Assembly (NCBI GenBank): GCA_016777125.1
Contig: JADHSC010000002.1
Coordinates: 62,001 to 126,000 of the forward strand
Source of the DNA: Candidatus Poseidoniaceae archaeon
GTDB taxonomy: Archaea > Thermoplasmatota > Poseidoniia > Poseidoniales > Poseidoniaceae
Direction of reading: 5' to 3'
DNA: 64,000 nucleotides
Part shown: positions 45,587 through 54,554 of the stretch, piece by piece
How positions within the stretch are numbered: position 1 is the first letter of the stretch
Layout: each line of letters opens with the position of its first letter
Notes under the pieces: model-generated
What the model was told of the DNA's origin: nothing
The model's input: the letters and a program-made list of their open reading frames with translations, nothing else
The model's database searches: none
Translations under genes and position numbers: made by a program

Positions 45587-45988
45587 TTCTATAGAGTCGA
45601 CCCATTGGCTCAAATCAATAACTTCTTGAGCATCCCAATGAGTGAATGGTGGCACATGTTCAAACCATCGTGCTTCACTAACCACTTTGTCTGCAACCGT
45701 CCAAGTATCTCCATTAAATGGTGAATGTTCTGAATCAACAGAAACCAAGCCAACCCATCCATCAGGATAATATTCAGTATTCCATGAAATCAGTGTACCA
45801 TTCCCACCAACTTCTTCCTGAAGTTCTCTCATCAGGGCATCTTCTGGAGTTTCCCCTTCTTCGACGTGTCCACCTGGGAATTCCCAACCTCGATCAGGAT
45901 GACGAACCATCAAAATATTCCCACCATTGATCACAGAGTTAGGATTCTTAGATTGAACAACGTAAGCCAGTACAAAGGTTGGAGGCAT
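45575..45988 (-). CDS. Nudix hydrolase
   Basis: Protein of 137 aa with a full Nudix box: GHVEEGETPEDALMRELQEE followed by VGG, at residues 40-62. It hydrolyses nucleoside diphosphates linked to another group; the substrate cannot be read. The end overlaps the convergent helical-repeat gene by 12 bp. It starts eight bases after the stop of another helical-repeat protein on the same strand. Confidence 0.88.
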   Translation of the reverse strand: MPPTFVLAYVVQSKNPNSVINGGNILMVRHPDRGWEFPGGHVEEGETPEDALMRELQEEVGGNGTLISWNTEYYPDGWVGLVSVDSEHSPFNGDTWTVADKVVSEARWFEHVPPFTHWDAQEVIDLSQWVDSIELGH

Positions 45989-45996
45989 TACAACAC

Positions 45997-47025
45997 CTAC
46001 ATCAGATTACGACATTTCTCAAGGTAAGAATCAGCCCAATTCTCACCTGAGGCAACTAGTCTCCGGGCTAAGAAGAAGGCTTCAGAAATATTATTCGATT
46101 CAATTAAGACATCTAATTTTGACCTATCTGGATGGATAAATTCTTCAGGCATCTCTGGAACTGGTTCATCTGAATCAATGAATTCGACCGTTCTAACACG
46201 ACGTGTTAATGATTCCATCTGTTCCAGGAACGCTGTTCGATGGTTCAGTTCAGGACCACTCCATGGTTGTGACTCGCCACCATCCATTGATGTTGTGAGT
46301 CTTGAGAGGAACTCATCACGTGCAAGAAGATGAGGTCGTAATGTTTGCACATGGTCATAACAAGACCATGCCGAATCAGTTTCCTCTCTTCGTTCGTGCA
46401 ATCTACCAAGTTGCATCCATAGTTCATGGTTTGAAGGACGATGTGCGAGAAGATGCCGACATAATTCGATGAACAAATCTTCGAATCCCTGGAGTCGTAA
46501 TTGTTCAATACGGCGACCATAAATGATGTTTGCACGCTGATCTCTGAAATCTAAATCTCTGCATCGGTCGGCAAAATCTGCAATCTCAAGAAGGACTTCA
46601 TCACTTTGAGAATCACCTCCACCGCGAACAACGAGTGCCTCCCACCAAGCGTCTGCTGTGAGAGGATCCCGGGTAAAGGCAGCTTCAAGCATCTCTACTC
46701 CATACTCAAGATAATTCAGATTCTTCAACTTTTCAAATTGATCAACATCTCTTCCCAGAACTGTGAATATATCTTCAAGAACAATTCCTAAACCATCATT
46801 ATCGCTGAGTAGTACTTTGATATCAGAAAGGCAACGCCAGTTTCTCTCATCGGTAAAATCATGCAAAATGGCCTGTCTTGCATTCTGTTCTGCCCATTGG
46901 AAATTGGAATCTGAGCGCTCCGGATCACTCTTCGCCAAGCGAACGAACTTCTGGGCTTGAGAACGATATCTATTGCCTAAATTCCTTCGTGGATGTTGTA
47001 AGTTATCTCCACTATGCTCTCGCAT
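45997..47025 (-). CDS. Helical-repeat (TPR-like) protein
   Basis: Protein of about 342 aa starting MREHSGDNLQHPRRNLGNRY. It has many short amphipathic helices with TPR-like spacing and a Pro-free centre (RPSNHELWMQLGRLHERREE, SAWSCYDHVQTLRPHLLARD). The open frame runs on to 47247 but that extension overlaps ubiD in another frame; AGGAGGG five bases before ATG 47025 sets the start. No family can be named. It may be related in fold to the helical-repeat protein that ends the exosome cluster. Confidence 0.6.
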   Translation of the reverse strand: MREHSGDNLQHPRRNLGNRYRSQAQKFVRLAKSDPERSDSNFQWAEQNARQAILHDFTDERNWRCLSDIKVLLSDNDGLGIVLEDIFTVLGRDVDQFEKLKNLNYLEYGVEMLEAAFTRDPLTADAWWEALVVRGGGDSQSDEVLLEIADFADRCRDLDFRDQRANIIYGRRIEQLRLQGFEDLFIELCRHLLAHRPSNHELWMQLGRLHERREETDSAWSCYDHVQTLRPHLLARDEFLSRLTTSMDGGESQPWSGPELNHRTAFLEQMESLTRRVRTVEFIDSDEPVPEMPEEFIHPDRSKLDVLIESNNISEAFFLARRLVASGENWADSYLEKCRNLM

Positions 47026-47030
47026 GGCGA

Positions 47031-47037
47031 CCCTCCT
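47031..47037 (-). promoter_or_regulatory. Strong Shine-Dalgarno overlapping the ubiD stop
   Basis: AGGAGGG on the reverse strand lies five bases before ATG 47025 and overlaps the ubiD TAG by two bases. It decides the start of the helical-repeat gene and suggests coupled translation from ubiD. Confidence 0.7.
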
Positions 47038-48307
47038 ATTGGACACTCTGATAGCCTTCTGGGTTATCTCCGTGATGGATAGTTGCATCGAAACCAACCT
47101 TGGACGTTTTACCATCCTCATATCTCGATGGGTCGAGACTCGACCCTTTTTGATCACTGTAAATGTAGGTATCTCGGTCAGGTTGCCAACGAGTAACCAT
47201 AGCCCACTCGACACGAACTGGGTTACCAATATCGATGTCCTCATCAACGATGGTAACCATCTTCATTGAACGATGACCAGCTAATGCTGCTTCAATCGCT
47301 TTCTTTGAATCTCCTTCGTCATGCTTTCGGATCTTTACGACTGCAGCAAGCCATCCACAACCGCCTTCCGACATGTACACATCAATACAATCAACAACTT
47401 CAGAAACTGCATCTTTAATCGTAGGTGCTCGAGGCAATCCCATGAGGGTCTTATGCTCAGCTTCGCCAGGGATAAGAGCATGGAAAATCGGCTCATTCCT
47501 ATGAAGAACGCCATCAACTTCTATGACAGGTTGTTGACGAACATCATCAACTGTTCCAGTGATGTCAACGTATGGCCCTTCATCATCTTCTTCGGTGGTA
47601 ATTCGCCCCCACATTGCATATTCAGCATTTGCAGGAACTTGGATACCGTTTGGCAACTCGACAAGTTCAAGAGAAGAACCGTAAAGTTTCTCATGAAGGG
47701 CTGCTGCGATTGATAATTCATCAATTGGTTCATCGAAAGACATCGCCCCTGCAAGAAGAACGACAGGATCAGGAGCATTGACGATTGCAATATTTACTTC
47801 ATGTCCCTTTGATCTCGCTTCGTCGACCATTGTTCTAAGATGACGTGGTACAAGACGAACAACAAGATGAGATTCATCTCGAAGGAATTGCCGATGAAAA
47901 CTCATGTTTCTTCGACCATCAACTTCTGCAATAATTACGCTAGCAGACATGTATCTACCACGGTCTTGTGGCCAATGGTGTGGAATAGGTAGGACTGTGA
48001 GATCTACTTCGTCTTGCATACAATCATACACGGGTGCATCAGAAGGTGAAACAATGACTGGCTCAGTCGGATTCTTCATAGCCCATGCAAGTGTATCGAT
48101 GTAAACGTCTGGTTCAATTCCTATTGCTTCACAGAGCCGGTCTCTAGTAAGCATATTGACTGCGATTTTGTGACCATTGGCTTCAGTGATATTGTCGAAC
48201 AACAGCATGGGATGATTGTGTTCTCTGCTGTAATTCCATACACCATGAATCAAGCTAACCTCGTCTTGGACAAGACGAGCATTGGTCAAATGGTCGCGGA
48301 AAGCCAT
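47036..48307 (-). CDS. UbiD-family decarboxylase
   Basis: Prenyl-FMN-dependent decarboxylase family protein, 423 aa. Family features: VLPIPHHWPQDRGRYMSA near the N-terminal third, then NMSFHRQFLRDESHLVVRLV and LAGAMSFDEPIDELSIAAAL, and DVYMSEGGCGWLAAVVKI, with VDEDIDIGNPVRVEWAM near the C terminus. In archaea, one UbiD homologue is trans-anhydromevalonate 5-phosphate decarboxylase, which makes isopentenyl phosphate, the substrate of the IPK encoded at 54555. Another archaeal/bacterial use is MqnL in futalosine menaquinone synthesis, and this genome has mqnE. Choice between them is inference. Gene order: small membrane protein, UbiD, helical-repeat protein, Nudix. Confidence 0.85.
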   Translation of the reverse strand: MAFRDHLTNARLVQDEVSLIHGVWNYSREHNHPMLLFDNITEANGHKIAVNMLTRDRLCEAIGIEPDVYIDTLAWAMKNPTEPVIVSPSDAPVYDCMQDEVDLTVLPIPHHWPQDRGRYMSASVIIAEVDGRRNMSFHRQFLRDESHLVVRLVPRHLRTMVDEARSKGHEVNIAIVNAPDPVVLLAGAMSFDEPIDELSIAAALHEKLYGSSLELVELPNGIQVPANAEYAMWGRITTEEDDEGPYVDITGTVDDVRQQPVIEVDGVLHRNEPIFHALIPGEAEHKTLMGLPRAPTIKDAVSEVVDCIDVYMSEGGCGWLAAVVKIRKHDEGDSKKAIEAALAGHRSMKMVTIVDEDIDIGNPVRVEWAMVTRWQPDRDTYIYSDQKGSSLDPSRYEDGKTSKVGFDATIHHGDNPEGYQSVQ

Positions 48308-48317
48308 GATTCACACC

Positions 48318-48548
48318 TCAGAATTTAATCTGAGAATCTTCTTGGTATCGTGCTTGAACTTCTTCATGGTCCTCAGATGGTGCAGAAAGTAAGTTCATTC
48401 CCAAGAGAAGGCATACGAATCCTAGAACGTGACTCGACAATAGGTCGCTGGTTTCAGAGACAAACTCAATCCAGTGATTTACAATGACGAGAAGGCCCAA
48501 AAGAATAGTTATCAGCGCCAATAATGGTCGCATAGACTTTGGAATCAT
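48318..48548 (-). CDS. Small two-helix membrane protein
   Basis: Protein of 76 aa with helices at about residues 7-25 and 36-54 and a hydrophilic C terminus (EDHEEVQARYQEDS). It starts ATG 48548, ten bases upstream of ubiD on the same strand. Unrecognised. Confidence 0.5.
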   Translation of the reverse strand: MIPKSMRPLLALITILLGLLVIVNHWIEFVSETSDLLSSHVLGFVCLLLGMNLLSAPSEDHEEVQARYQEDSQIKF

Positions 48549-48623
48549 ATCTATACCATAGGCATCGTATTTATGATGTTATTCTTTGGTTGGTTTCTGT
48601 AAATATTTCAGGCCTATCAAACG

Positions 48624-48651
48624 GCGACTTGATATATGAAAGCAAAGTCGC
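48624..48651 (+). promoter_or_regulatory. Hairpin in the str-operon leader
   Basis: GCGACTT and AAGTCGC form a perfect seven-pair stem with a 14-base loop, ending 25 bp before the uS12 ATG. Ribosomal protein operons are often autoregulated through leader structures, and this is a candidate site. No direct ligand evidence is available from sequence. Confidence 0.4.
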
Positions 48652-48676
48652 AAAGTTGCTCGAATGAGGGATTATC

Positions 48677-49105
48677 ATGGGTAGAGGACTGTTTGCAGGC
48701 GCCAAGATGGCTAAGGATCGACAAAAATTCCGCTGGTCGGATCGTCGTTACAAAAAGCGTATGCTCAAGTCTCGAGCACGCCATGACCCGCTTGCTGGGT
48801 CCACACAAGCCAAAGGTATCGTTATCGAAAAAGTCGGTATTGAAGCAAAACAACCAAACTCAGGAATTCGAAAAGCCGTCAAGATTTCCCTCACCAAAAA
48901 CGGTAACAAACTCACAGCTTTCGCTCCCGGCGATGGTGCAATCAACTTTATCGATGAACACGATGAAGTCATGGTAGAAGGTATCGGTGGACGTATGGGT
49001 CGTTCATACGGAGATATTCCTGGTGTCCGATACAAGGTCATCCAAGTCAACGGTGTTTCACTCGATGAAATGGTCCGTGGCCGAAAGGAGAAGCCTGTAC
49101 GCTGA
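48677..49105 (+). CDS. rps12: Small subunit ribosomal protein uS12
   Basis: Decoding-centre protein, 142 aa, archaeal/eukaryotic type with the N-terminal extension ([20 protein letters not shown]). Signature [15 protein letters not shown], then [18 protein letters not shown]. It leads the str-type cluster with uS7 10 bp downstream and aEF-2 after that. Confidence 0.97.
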   Translation: MGRGLFAGAKMAKDRQKFRWSDRRYKKRMLKSRARHDPLAGSTQAKGIVIEKVGIEAKQPNSGIRKAVKISLTKNGNKLTAFAPGDGAINFIDEHDEVMVEGIGGRMGRSYGDIPGVRYKVIQVNGVSLDEMVRGRKEKPVR

Positions 49106-49115
49106 GGTGTTGAAG

Positions 49116-49721
49116 ATGACAGAAGAAGTAATCGAAGACGAACGACCAATCGCTGGAATCGGAACTTTAGTTTTCGGAAAGTGGGATGCTGCTGAAGTAA
49201 CCTGCAACGATCCAGGACTTGCCCCCTATGTTAACCTCTCAACTGTCGGAGTACCTCACTCTGGTGGACGACACGCAAACATGTGGTTCGGAAAATCTAA
49301 ACTTAGCGTTGTAGAACGCTACATCAACAAACTCATGCGAACTGGATCTTACACAGGTAAGAAACAAAGTGCAATGAAGGCTTTTGAAACTGCACTCGAC
49401 TCTATTGCAGAGCGCCGTAAGACAAACCCATTGCAGGTTTTCGTCGATGCCATCTGTCATGCAGCCCCAATGGAAGAAATCACTCGAATTAAATTCGGTG
49501 CTGTCTCCCAACCTAAGGCTGTTGACTCTTCACCTTCACGCCGACTCGATGTTGCCCTCAAGAACCTTGCAAAAGGTGCACAACAAGGAACTCACAAATC
49601 CAAGAGAACCTTGAAGCAGTGTATCATCAATGAACTCAACAAAGCTTCAGAAGGAGACTCCACATCATATGCAGTTTCTAAGAGAGAAGAAGTTGAAAGA
49701 ATCGCTGCTTCCGCACGATGA
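49116..49721 (+). CDS. rps7: Small subunit ribosomal protein uS7
   Basis: Protein of 201 aa nucleating the 30S head. It starts TEEVIEDERPIAGIG after ATG 49116, with GAGGTG seven bases before it; the frame runs back into uS12 but the ribosome site and family start place it here. Family motifs: SKLSVVERYINKLMRTG, TGKKQSAMKAFETAL and NPLQVFVDAICHAAPMEE. The length is normal for archaea. Confidence 0.96.
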   Translation: MTEEVIEDERPIAGIGTLVFGKWDAAEVTCNDPGLAPYVNLSTVGVPHSGGRHANMWFGKSKLSVVERYINKLMRTGSYTGKKQSAMKAFETALDSIAERRKTNPLQVFVDAICHAAPMEEITRIKFGAVSQPKAVDSSPSRRLDVALKNLAKGAQQGTHKSKRTLKQCIINELNKASEGDSTSYAVSKREEVERIAASAR

Positions 49722-49733
49722 AGACGACAAGGT

Positions 49734-49750
49734 CACGGAAGAATTCCGTG
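49734..49750 (+). promoter_or_regulatory. Hairpin between uS7 and aEF-2
   Basis: CACGGAA-GAA-TTCCGTG is a perfect seven-pair stem with a three-base loop in the 94-bp spacer. A weaker CCCA/TGGG repeat lies just downstream. It could be a processing, attenuation or stabilising element that allows different levels of ribosomal protein and EF-2. It is not followed by a long T run, so a simple terminator is less likely. Confidence 0.45.
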
Positions 49751-49815
49751 GAACTTTTGCGACTCACTTAAGAACCCCATTCAAGTGGGCGAATTGAACC
49801 AGACAGGTGGACACC

Positions 49816-52023
49816 ATGGGACGAAAAGAAGACAACATCAAAAAGGCTACAGTAGTCATGCACATCCTACCGCAAATTCGCAATCTATGTATTGCTGCGC
49901 ACATTGACCACGGAAAGACAACGCTCTCTGACAACCTCATTGCAGGTGCAGGTATGATGTCAAGCGACCTCGCAGGTGCTGCTCGTGTTCTCGACTTCGA
50001 TGAACAAGAATCTGCACGTGGAATCACCATCAACGCAGCTTCAGCATCTATGGTACACGCTGTTGAAGGAACAGATTATCTCATCAATCTCATTGACACT
50101 CCAGGTCACGTAGACTTTGGTGGAGACGTCACTCGTGCTATGCGTGCTGTTGACGGATGTTTCATCTTGGCTTGTGCTGTTGAAGGCCCAATGCCTCAAA
50201 CCGAAACAGTCGTTCGTCAAGCACTCAAGGAAAAGGTAAAGCCAGTTCTTTTCATTAACAAGGTCGATCGACTCATCAATGAATTGCAAGTAACTCCTGA
50301 AGACATGCTTAAGCGATTTGAAGAGACCATTGCCAAGGTAAACAGACTCATCAAGCAATTCGCTCCTGAAGAATTCAAGAAATCATGGCAAGTCAGTGTC
50401 ATGGACGGAACTGTTGCTTTCGGCAGTGCATACCACAACTGGGGAATTACCATTCCATACATGAAGAAGTCTGGTGTTTCAATGACCCAGATTTTTGAAT
50501 ACTGTAACAATGAAGATCAGAAGACACTTGCTTCAAAGGCTCCTGTTCACGAAGTTCTACTCGATATGGCAGTTACCAAACTTCCAGGTCCAGTTCAAGC
50601 ACAACCATACCGTATTCCAAATATCTGGACAGGAGATTTGGACTCGACTATTGGAAAAGCAATGGTTAGTTGCGACCCTGATGCAGAACTGGCTATGATG
50701 ATTACAAAAATTTGGATGGACCCTCACGCAGGAGAAGTTGCTGTCGGCCGTATTTACTCCGGATCAATTTCACAAGGTGAATCCGTCTACGCAATTGGAG
50801 CATCCAAGCCAGAACGTGTTCAACAAGTCAGCATGATGGTTGGCGGAGACAGAATCACAGTTCCAAAAGTTGTTGCAGGAAACATTGCAGCGCTCACGGG
50901 TATTCGAAGTGCTGCAGCTGGTGTAACACTTTCAAGAGACAAGGATTTCACTCCATTCGAAGCAATCCGTCACTACTCAGACCCTGTTGTCACAGTGGCT
51001 GTTGAACCGAAGAGCATGAAAGATCTACCAAAGTTCATCGATGCTCTACGTTCCCTTGCTAAGTCAGACGCTTCACTAAAGGTTACAACAAACCAAGAAA
51101 CTGGAGAAGCATTGCTGGCAGGAATGGGAGAACTTCACCTTGAGATTACTGTTTACAGAATCGAAGAAGAACAAAATATCAAGGTAAGCGTCAGCCCACC
51201 TATTGTTGTTTACAGAGAAGGTCTGCAAGGAAGCAACCGTGGCCGTGCGTTCGAAGGCAAGTCCCCGAACCGTCACAACCGTTTCTTCTTCGAAGTTGAA
51301 CCGCTAACACCAGAAGTTGTAGAAGCCCTACGCTCTGGAGAATTCAAGGAAGGAACAGTCCGTCCAAATGATGGTAAGGAAGTTGGAAACAAATTCGGTG
51401 CTCTCGGTATGGACAAAGATTTGATGCGTAAGATTTACGCTATCAATGGAACCAATGTTCTGGTTAACGATACCAAGGGTATTCAAGGACTTCACGAAAC
51501 ACGTGAATTGATTATTGAAGCTTTTAATGAAGTCTGTGTTAAGGGACCAATCGCTGATGAACCTGTTCAAGGAATGTTTGTTCGTCTTACTGACGCAAAA
51601 CTTCACGAGGACGCAATTCACAGAGGACCTGCACAAACAATCCCTGCAGTTCGTAATGGACTCAAGGGAGCAATGATGCGAGCTAAGACAATCATCCTCG
51701 AACCTATGCAGAAAGCATTCGTTTCAGTACCAAACGACTGGCTTGGTCAAGTAACTCGTGAAGTTACTAACCGACGTGGAATTATCGAAGACATGCCGAG
51801 TGAAGGCGAAGTTACAACAGTTATCGGTGTACTTCCAATCGCAGAAACATTCGGATTCTCCAACGATATTCGTGCAGCTTCCCAAGGCCGTGCGGTCTGG
51901 AACACAGAGAATCTTGGATTTGAAATGGTCCCACCACAATTATTCGACAAGGTAGTCGCTCAAATTCGAACCCGTAAGGGATTGAAGCCTGAGCCTAACT
52001 CAGAATCTTACTACTCTGATTGA
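49816..52023 (+). CDS. fusA: Translation elongation factor aEF-2
   Basis: GTPase of 735 aa catalysing ribosomal translocation. G domain: CIAAHIDHGKTTLSDNL, LIDTPGHVDFGGDVTRAM and LFINKVDRL. Domain IV has HEDAIHRGPAQ with the diphthamide His at about residue 602. GTG 49807 lies upstream but ATG 49816, with AGGTGG before it, is preferred. The modifying enzyme Dph6 is encoded at 38101-38757. Confidence 0.97.
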   Translation: MGRKEDNIKKATVVMHILPQIRNLCIAAHIDHGKTTLSDNLIAGAGMMSSDLAGAARVLDFDEQESARGITINAASASMVHAVEGTDYLINLIDTPGHVDFGGDVTRAMRAVDGCFILACAVEGPMPQTETVVRQALKEKVKPVLFINKVDRLINELQVTPEDMLKRFEETIAKVNRLIKQFAPEEFKKSWQVSVMDGTVAFGSAYHNWGITIPYMKKSGVSMTQIFEYCNNEDQKTLASKAPVHEVLLDMAVTKLPGPVQAQPYRIPNIWTGDLDSTIGKAMVSCDPDAELAMMITKIWMDPHAGEVAVGRIYSGSISQGESVYAIGASKPERVQQVSMMVGGDRITVPKVVAGNIAALTGIRSAAAGVTLSRDKDFTPFEAIRHYSDPVVTVAVEPKSMKDLPKFIDALRSLAKSDASLKVTTNQETGEALLAGMGELHLEITVYRIEEEQNIKVSVSPPIVVYREGLQGSNRGRAFEGKSPNRHNRFFFEVEPLTPEVVEALRSGEFKEGTVRPNDGKEVGNKFGALGMDKDLMRKIYAINGTNVLVNDTKGIQGLHETRELIIEAFNEVCVKGPIADEPVQGMFVRLTDAKLHEDAIHRGPAQTIPAVRNGLKGAMMRAKTIILEPMQKAFVSVPNDWLGQVTREVTNRRGIIEDMPSEGEVTTVIGVLPIAETFGFSNDIRAASQGRAVWNTENLGFEMVPPQLFDKVVAQIRTRKGLKPEPNSESYYSD

Positions 52024-52025
52024 GC

Positions 52026-52496
52026 ATGTTGACTGGATCCGTCCTCGGCATCTTTGCCACAGAGGAAGGTGGTGTACCAAAACCGTCTGTTGATTCAATA
52101 GACGTACGTCTAAACGGTGTCCATGGAGAACGTATTCGTGATACAAAGCATCACGGAGGTCCTGAACGAGCAGTTTGTATCCTTTCGAATCAAACACTCG
52201 AATTCCTTCAGAAAGATGGTCATCCAATACGTGGCGGTTCAACTGGAGAAAATCTTCTCATCGATGTTGATGAAGACGTATTAGTGACAGGTATTCGATT
52301 GAAGTTTACAGATGTTGAATTAGAGATTACATCTCCTGCTCCTCCATGTAAAACAATTAAAGAATCATTTACAAACGGAGATTTCAAACAATTATCCCAC
52401 AAACTGAATCCTCAAAGGACTCGTTGGTATGCGAAAGTCATCCATGAAGGAATTATACGTGTAGATGAAATTGTTGAAATCAACTCAAACGCTTGA
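52026..52496 (+). CDS. MOSC-domain protein
   Basis: Protein of about 156 aa. MOSC domains of molybdenum cofactor sulfurases bind a metal-sulfur group via a conserved Cys, here in ITSPAPPCKTI. Other family elements: GVHGERIRDTKHHGGPERAVCI, written across the loop, and RGGSTGENLLIDV. It begins at TTG 52020 or ATG 52026 immediately after fusA. Its end overlaps the convergent prenyl gene by 17 bp. Role: metal-cofactor handling or sulfur transfer; substrate unknown. Confidence 0.85.
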   Translation: MLTGSVLGIFATEEGGVPKPSVDSIDVRLNGVHGERIRDTKHHGGPERAVCILSNQTLEFLQKDGHPIRGGSTGENLLIDVDEDVLVTGIRLKFTDVELEITSPAPPCKTIKESFTNGDFKQLSHKLNPQRTRWYAKVIHEGIIRVDEIVEINSNA

Positions 52497-54234
52497 GTTG
52501 AAGATCGGTTAATTCACGAAGAGCGAGCATTGCTGGACCATCTGGCAAACGATCAAGACATGCATGAGCATTCTTGTGATAGTGGTTGGCTTTTTCACGT
52601 GCATATTCAATTGAACCTAATTGATTCAGAGACTCCACACCTTGTTGAATCATTTCAGCAGAGGCTTCTTCACCCATCCCCAATACGTTAAGTAAGTTAT
52701 TTTTCACTTCACTTTCTGGTTGATTTAAAGCATGGATGACCATCAGAGTTTGCTTGCCTTGAGCAACATCAGATCCAGTAGGCTTACCCAATGTTTTGGA
52801 ATCTGAAAGAACATCAATTAAATCATCCATAAGTTGGAAACATAGGCCAACAGAAAGGCCCCACTCAGACATACAATCGATAACATCTTGATCAGATCCA
52901 GCAACTTGTGCTCCCAATTCAGCACAAATTTGGAACATGACTGCTGTTTTACCCTCAATCATCTCCAAGTATTCATCTTCTGTTACTCTTTCACGAGTTT
53001 CAAATTCAATGTCAAGTTGTTGGCCTTCAGAAACACGACGAACCATCCAAGCAATTCGATTTACTAACGATGGTATGTCTTGCAGTTCTATGTTTGCAGA
53101 CATTACAAGACGTTCGAATGCAATGGCTAACATTGCATCTCCTGCATTGATAGCAGTTGGAATATCATATTCAACGTGAACAGCATTCCTGCCTCGTCGA
53201 ATTTCATCATCATCCATAATATCATCATGAACGAGGGTGAAATTATGAATCGTTTCAATTGCAGCACCGATATCGAGCAAACCGGAATGCGTGTCTCCAA
53301 CGGCTCTTCCTACAAGCCATGGAAGTGTTGCACGCATTCTCTTGCCACCACCCTCAATCAGGTGAAGCATGGCTGCAGCAAGACGTGCATGACGTGATGC
53401 TTGCAGACTTTCGACAATACGGCGCTCAATGAATGGTCGTACTTCTTTCAAACTCGTGGACAAATCTGCGCCAATAGCGCCAGGCAACATATGAGTTACA
53501 TCACCCATATCATGAATCAAATCATCACGTAGAGATGCACATGCATCCTCGTCTCCAATAGCTTTCCACCAATCTTCGGTCATAACTCTTGCAGCAATAC
53601 AGCGGAACCATGGTGCGATGATATCATCTGAATCTTCTGTTACAAGCATTTGTTCAAGTTCTTGCTCGTCAACCCAACGAACTTCTGCGACCTCATTTGG
53701 ATTAGGATGCACTTCAACATCGGCTTGAATCATAAGTATGTGATCGATTTCACGCTCAATCCATTCAGCATTCATACGAGCACTATACTTCATTTTGGTT
53801 ATGAAATGGAAGTTTTCTAGAGGAACAGACTTAGGATCAATACCTAATTCTTGCTCGAGTTTACGAACTGCTGCTATTTTCACGCCCATGGCATTCTCTT
53901 CGTTCATCTCTTCTGCACTGGCGAGTGGATGAGAACAACAGGAATTCGCCCATACACTTGGAAATGTGATTTTGTCATGCGCTCGTTGCTGTAAGAGCAG
54001 TCTGTTGTCCTTATCGAACAAAAGAATACTGAAGGCACGATGTAATGAACCCGGTCCGTAGTGACTATCTGCTTTACTTATAGGACCGACGACACTATCA
54101 TTTTCATCAACTTGTAAAACGGCTTCCGCCATCATGGTTGCTTGGGTTTCATCAACAGTGGATGATGCCATTAAACCAGCAGCCTGCTCATCAATAGCAG
54201 CTTCTGGAACATCTCCTGATGCATAGTTCGACAT
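52480..54234 (-). CDS. Fusion of type I IPP isomerase and polyprenyl (GGPP-type) synthase
   Basis: Single open frame of 584 aa. The N-terminal 30-230 region is a type I (Nudix-fold) isopentenyl-diphosphate isomerase: LHRAFSILLFDKDNRLLLQQR across the start, catalytic Cys in ANSCCSHP near 96, and catalytic Glu in EREIDHIL near 163. The C-terminal region from about 255 is an all-helical prenyltransferase: EGGGKRMRATLPWLV, first aspartate-rich motif LVHDDIMDDDEIRRGR near 336 and second LMDDLIDVLSD near 469. Domain fusion would channel IPP/DMAPP directly to chain elongation. Archaea mostly use type II isomerase, so a type I domain is notable. Chain length (GGPP or longer) is inferred. Lies downstream of IPK on the same strand. 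Confidence 0.92.
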   Translation of the reverse strand: MSNYASGDVPEAAIDEQAAGLMASSTVDETQATMMAEAVLQVDENDSVVGPISKADSHYGPGSLHRAFSILLFDKDNRLLLQQRAHDKITFPSVWANSCCSHPLASAEEMNEENAMGVKIAAVRKLEQELGIDPKSVPLENFHFITKMKYSARMNAEWIEREIDHILMIQADVEVHPNPNEVAEVRWVDEQELEQMLVTEDSDDIIAPWFRCIAARVMTEDWWKAIGDEDACASLRDDLIHDMGDVTHMLPGAIGADLSTSLKEVRPFIERRIVESLQASRHARLAAAMLHLIEGGGKRMRATLPWLVGRAVGDTHSGLLDIGAAIETIHNFTLVHDDIMDDDEIRRGRNAVHVEYDIPTAINAGDAMLAIAFERLVMSANIELQDIPSLVNRIAWMVRRVSEGQQLDIEFETRERVTEDEYLEMIEGKTAVMFQICAELGAQVAGSDQDVIDCMSEWGLSVGLCFQLMDDLIDVLSDSKTLGKPTGSDVAQGKQTLMVIHALNQPESEVKNNLLNVLGMGEEASAEMIQQGVESLNQLGSIEYAREKANHYHKNAHACLDRLPDGPAMLALRELTDLQLKRLS

Positions 54235-54302
54235 ATGAGCCCCATCCTGTCTTCCAGCACCCGATACATAGACAGTTCGCCTCTGTTCGGAGAGATGGAT
54301 GA

Positions 54303-54545
54303 CTACTTCCTGCGAATTGACCAGTTCTTACGACCGAGACCTTCCAAGGCCACTCCAGTAAGAATTCCCCATAGAATGGGATACTCAAGTTCAAAATAGA
54401 ACAAAGGGATCATGGCTACAAATGCAATTATCCAATGATGAACCCAGACGAAATTGTTGCGGATGTGGAATTTAATGTTTTCAGTAAGCCAACGAATTAC
54501 CGCAAATCCAAGAATAATTCCAATTGAATAGATTGCAAACTCCAT
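54303..54545 (-). CDS. Small three-helix membrane protein
   Basis: Protein of 80 aa with hydrophobic stretches near 3-18, 35-52 and 57-70 and a basic end (LGRKNWSIRRK). It lies between isopentenyl phosphate kinase (nine bases upstream) and the IDI-prenyl synthase fusion. It may only be an operon passenger. No family recognised. Confidence 0.5.
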   Translation of the reverse strand: MEFAIYSIGIILGFAVIRWLTENIKFHIRNNFVWVHHWIIAFVAMIPLFYFELEYPILWGILTGVALEGLGRKNWSIRRK

Positions 54546-54554
54546 CGTATCACC

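Noticed and set aside
45587-45602. Sequence ATAGAGTCGACC shared with 59622-59633
   Set aside because: A 12-base match at two places, one inside the Nudix coding end; likely chance.
47026-47247. Upstream extension of the helical-repeat protein
   Set aside because: It overlaps ubiD in another phase and a strong ribosome site marks 47025.
48987-49115. Upstream extension of the uS7 frame
   Set aside because: It overlaps uS12 and lies before a clear ribosome site and the family start at 49116.
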